Shown: positions 5,102 to 6,926 of the stretch, piece after piece
Layout: each line of letters begins with the position of its first letter
How positions within the stretch are numbered: the first letter of the stretch is position 1
NCBI GenBank assembly: GCA_902805495.1
Contig: CADCTH010000076.1
Location: forward strand, 1-6,926
DNA: 6,926 bases
Direction of reading: 5' to 3'
Source: an uncultured Actinomycetospora sp.
GTDB taxonomy: Bacteria > Actinomycetota > Actinomycetes > Mycobacteriales > Pseudonocardiaceae
Notes under the pieces: model-generated
Told to the model about the DNA's origin: nothing
Seen by the model: the letters and a program-made list of their open reading frames with translations, nothing else
Database searches by the model: none
Translations under genes and position numbers: made by a program

Positions 5102-6926
5102 TCACGGCAGCGTCAACGGGACCTGGCGCGGCGGGGCCGTCGACACCGGCACGGCGCCGTGCTGGGCGAGGTACGCCCCGATGTCGTGGAACAGCGGCGC
5201 CGCGGAGTCCCCGCCCGGCGGGCGGTCGAGCATGAGGGCGACGACGTAGCGCGGGTCCTGCGCCGGGAACATCCCGGCGAAGGTGATCCAGTAGTCCGAC
5301 TGGGAGTAGCAGCCGCAGCCCGGGTCGACCTGCTGGGCGGTGCCGGTCTTGCCGGCCACGGGGTAGCCGGGGATCGCCGCCTGCGGGCCGGTGCCCCGGT
5401 CGGCGCCGCGGCCGTCCTGGGTCACCGACTGCAGCATGTCGCGCAGCGTGCGCGCCGTGTCCGGGCTCATCGCCCGCACGCCCTCGGGTGCGAGCGCCGG
5501 GGTGCGCACGCCGTCCGCGCCGACCTCGGCCTCGACCACCCGTGGCGGCACGCGCACGCCGTCGTTGGCGACGGCCTGGTACATGCTCGCCATCTGCAGC
5601 GTGGTCATCGACAGGCCCTGACCGATGGGCAGGTTGCCGAACGTGCTGCCCGACCAGTCCTCGCGGGCCGGCACCGAGCCGGGGCTCTCGCCCGGCAGCT
5701 CGACGCCGGTGCGGCTGCCGATCCCGAGCGCCTCGAGCATCGCGCCGAAGCGCTCGGGCCCGACGCGCTGCGCGGTCATCAGCGTGCCGACGTTGGACGA
5801 CCGCCCGAGCACCCCGTTGAGCGTCATCCGGATCGTGCCGTGCGACCAGGCGTCGCTGATGGTGCGGTCGGCGACGCGGATGTTGCCGGGCACCTCGAGC
5901 ACGTCCTCGGGCCGGGCGAGTCCCGCCTCGATCGCCGCAGCCATCGTGACGACCTTGTTCACCGAGCCGGGCTCGAAGGGCGACGTCACCGACGGGTTGC
6001 TCAGCTGCGCGCCGGCGGCGCCGGGCGCGGCCGGGTTGAACGACCCCGAGTTGGCCATCGAGAGCACCTGGCCGGTGTGGGCGTCGAGCACGACCGCGCT
6101 GCCGCTGCGGGCGCCGACCCGGGCGGTGTAGTCGCGCAGGCGCTGCTCCACCGCGTACTGCAGGTCGGTGTCGAGGGTGAGCACCACGTCGCGGCCGGCC
6201 TGGGCGGGCAGCTCGGCGCGGGTGGTGCCGGGGATGACGGCGTCGCTGCCCTCAGCGGTGTCGACGACGCGGAAGCCGTCGGTGCCGGCGAGGGTGGAGT
6301 CGAGCGCGCTCTCCAGCCCGATCGACCCGCGGATCTTGGCGCGGTCCATGTTCCAGGACGCGCTGCCGACGACCGTCGCGGCGACGTCGCCCGCCGGGTA
6401 CTGGCGCGACTCCCGGTCCTCCTCGGCGATCTCGGGGAACGCCTCGCGGACCTGCCGCGCGGCGCCCGGGTCGACCAGCGGCGCGAGCACGACGTAGCTG
6501 CGGTCGGCCATCAGCGCCGCGAAGATCGGGCCGGGGTCGAGGCCCAGGAGCCGCCCCATGCCCAGCGCGATGTCCGACTTGCGCTGGTCGGGGGTCGGCG
6601 CGCCCGGGCGGCTGCGGATCGCGGGGTCGTTCCAGTCCTCGGTGATGCGCCGCGGGTTGGCGACCAGCGCCTTCGCCTCGACGCTGAACGCCAGCGGGGT
6701 GCCGTAGCGGTCGAGGATCGCGCCGCGCTCGGCGGGCACGACGAGCTTGGTGGTGCGCTGGCGGGCGGCGTCGTCGGACAGCTCCCCCGCTCGCAGGCCC
6801 TGCACCTCGACGAGCTTGACGGTGCACAGGACGAGCACGGCCACGAGGATCACGCGGCCGACGCGCAGGCGCCGGCGCGGGTCCGGCGGGCGGGGCGCGG
6901 GGCGGCGCGCCGGTCCCCTGGGCGGG
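5102..6926 (-). CDS. ftsI: Septal peptidoglycan transpeptidase FtsI (PBP3/PbpB), 5' end outside window
   Basis: This is a class B penicillin-binding protein that cross-links peptidoglycan at the division septum, anchored in the membrane with its catalytic domain outside. The frame is open to the window edge, giving 607 visible codons. A GTG at 6853 could start a 583-residue protein, but in-frame codons upstream encode a Pro/Arg-rich tail ending RRRLRVGR, typical of actinobacterial FtsI. No ATG, GTG or TTG occurs in that stretch, so the true start is probably beyond 6926. Numbering from that GTG: membrane segment about 2-19; PBP dimerisation domain from RGAILDRYGTPLA (43-55) through GSIGLESALDSTLAG (176-190); transpeptidase domain with SVNK (nucleophile Ser297, Lys300), SSN (352-354) and KTGTAQ (502-507). 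Cys513 and Cys515 follow KTG. No PASTA domain follows; the protein ends in a Pro-rich tail. A 64-bp spacer separates it from murE. Confidence 0.96.
   Translation of the reverse strand, partial: PPRGPARRPAPRPPDPRRRLRVGRVILVAVLVLCTVKLVEVQGLRAGELSDDAARQRTTKLVVPAERGAILDRYGTPLAFSVEAKALVANPRRITEDWNDPAIRSRPGAPTPDQRKSDIALGMGRLLGLDPGPIFAALMADRSYVVLAPLVDPGAARQVREAFPEIAEEDRESRQYPAGDVAATVVGSASWNMDRAKIRGSIGLESALDSTLAGTDGFRVVDTAEGSDAVIPGTTRAELPAQAGRDVVLTLDTDLQYAVEQRLRDYTARVGARSGSAVVLDAHTGQVLSMANSGSFNPAAPGAAGAQLSNPSVTSPFEPGSVNKVVTMAAAIEAGLARPEDVLEVPGNIRVADRTISDAWSHGTIRMTLNGVLGRSSNVGTLMTAQRVGPERFGAMLEALGIGSRTGVELPGESPGSVPAREDWSGSTFGNLPIGQGLSMTTLQMASMYQAVANDGVRVPPRVVEAEVGADGVRTPALAPEGVRAMSPDTARTLRDMLQSVTQDGRGADRGTGPQAAIPGYPVAGKTGTAQQVDPGCGCYSQSDYWITFAGMFPAQDPRYVVALMLDRPPGGDSAAPLFHDIGAYLAQHGAVPVSTAPPRQVPLTLP

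Noticed and set aside
3412..5235. A plus-strand open frame of about 607 codons opposite murE and the end of ftsI
   Set aside because: It is another GC-driven shadow of low-complexity composition. It crosses the ftsI-murE junction without any family motif.
1..6926. A hidden mobile element, defence system, CRISPR array, tRNA or novel gene cassette
   Set aside because: Coding by five conserved dcw genes covers all but 64 bases. No terminal repeats, array-like repeats, RNA gene folds or foreign composition were seen.

Overview
The window is part of a division and cell wall (dcw) operon from a very GC-rich bacterium, roughly three quarters G+C by eye. All five genes lie on the minus strand, so transcription runs from high to low coordinates: ftsI (pbpB) - murE - murF - mraY - murD. 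The base composition, the frequent GTG starts, the diaminopimelate signature in MurE, the Pro/Arg-rich cytoplasmic tail of FtsI and the general wording of the proteins point to an actinobacterium. A Pseudonocardiales-type organism is the best guess, but this is inferred from familiarity with the proteins and not from a search.

Layout in transcription order. ftsI occupies 6926-5102 and its 5' end lies outside the window. It encodes the septal class B penicillin-binding protein. A 64-bp spacer follows (5101-5038). It is the only gene-free gap here and holds two inverted repeats lying edge to edge. murE (5037-3391), murF (3394-1925) and mraY (1928-861) follow, then murD (864-1), which is cut by the window edge after 288 codons. 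Each of the last three genes overlaps the stop of the gene before it by four bases (GTGA, ATGA, ATGA), which indicates tight translational coupling.

Functionally the block is one pathway. MurD, MurE and MurF add D-Glu, meso-diaminopimelate and D-Ala-D-Ala to UDP-MurNAc-L-Ala. MraY moves the finished phospho-MurNAc-pentapeptide onto undecaprenyl phosphate to make lipid I. FtsI cross-links the final product at the septum. All the main catalytic motifs that fall inside the window are present.

I found no mobile element, CRISPR array, RNA gene, defence system or previously undescribed system. The long open frames on the plus strand are explained as shadows of GC-rich genes. The points most worth a second look are the tandem hairpins and weak start context ahead of murE, a Cys-X-Cys in FtsI just after its KTG motif, and motif drift in MurD.
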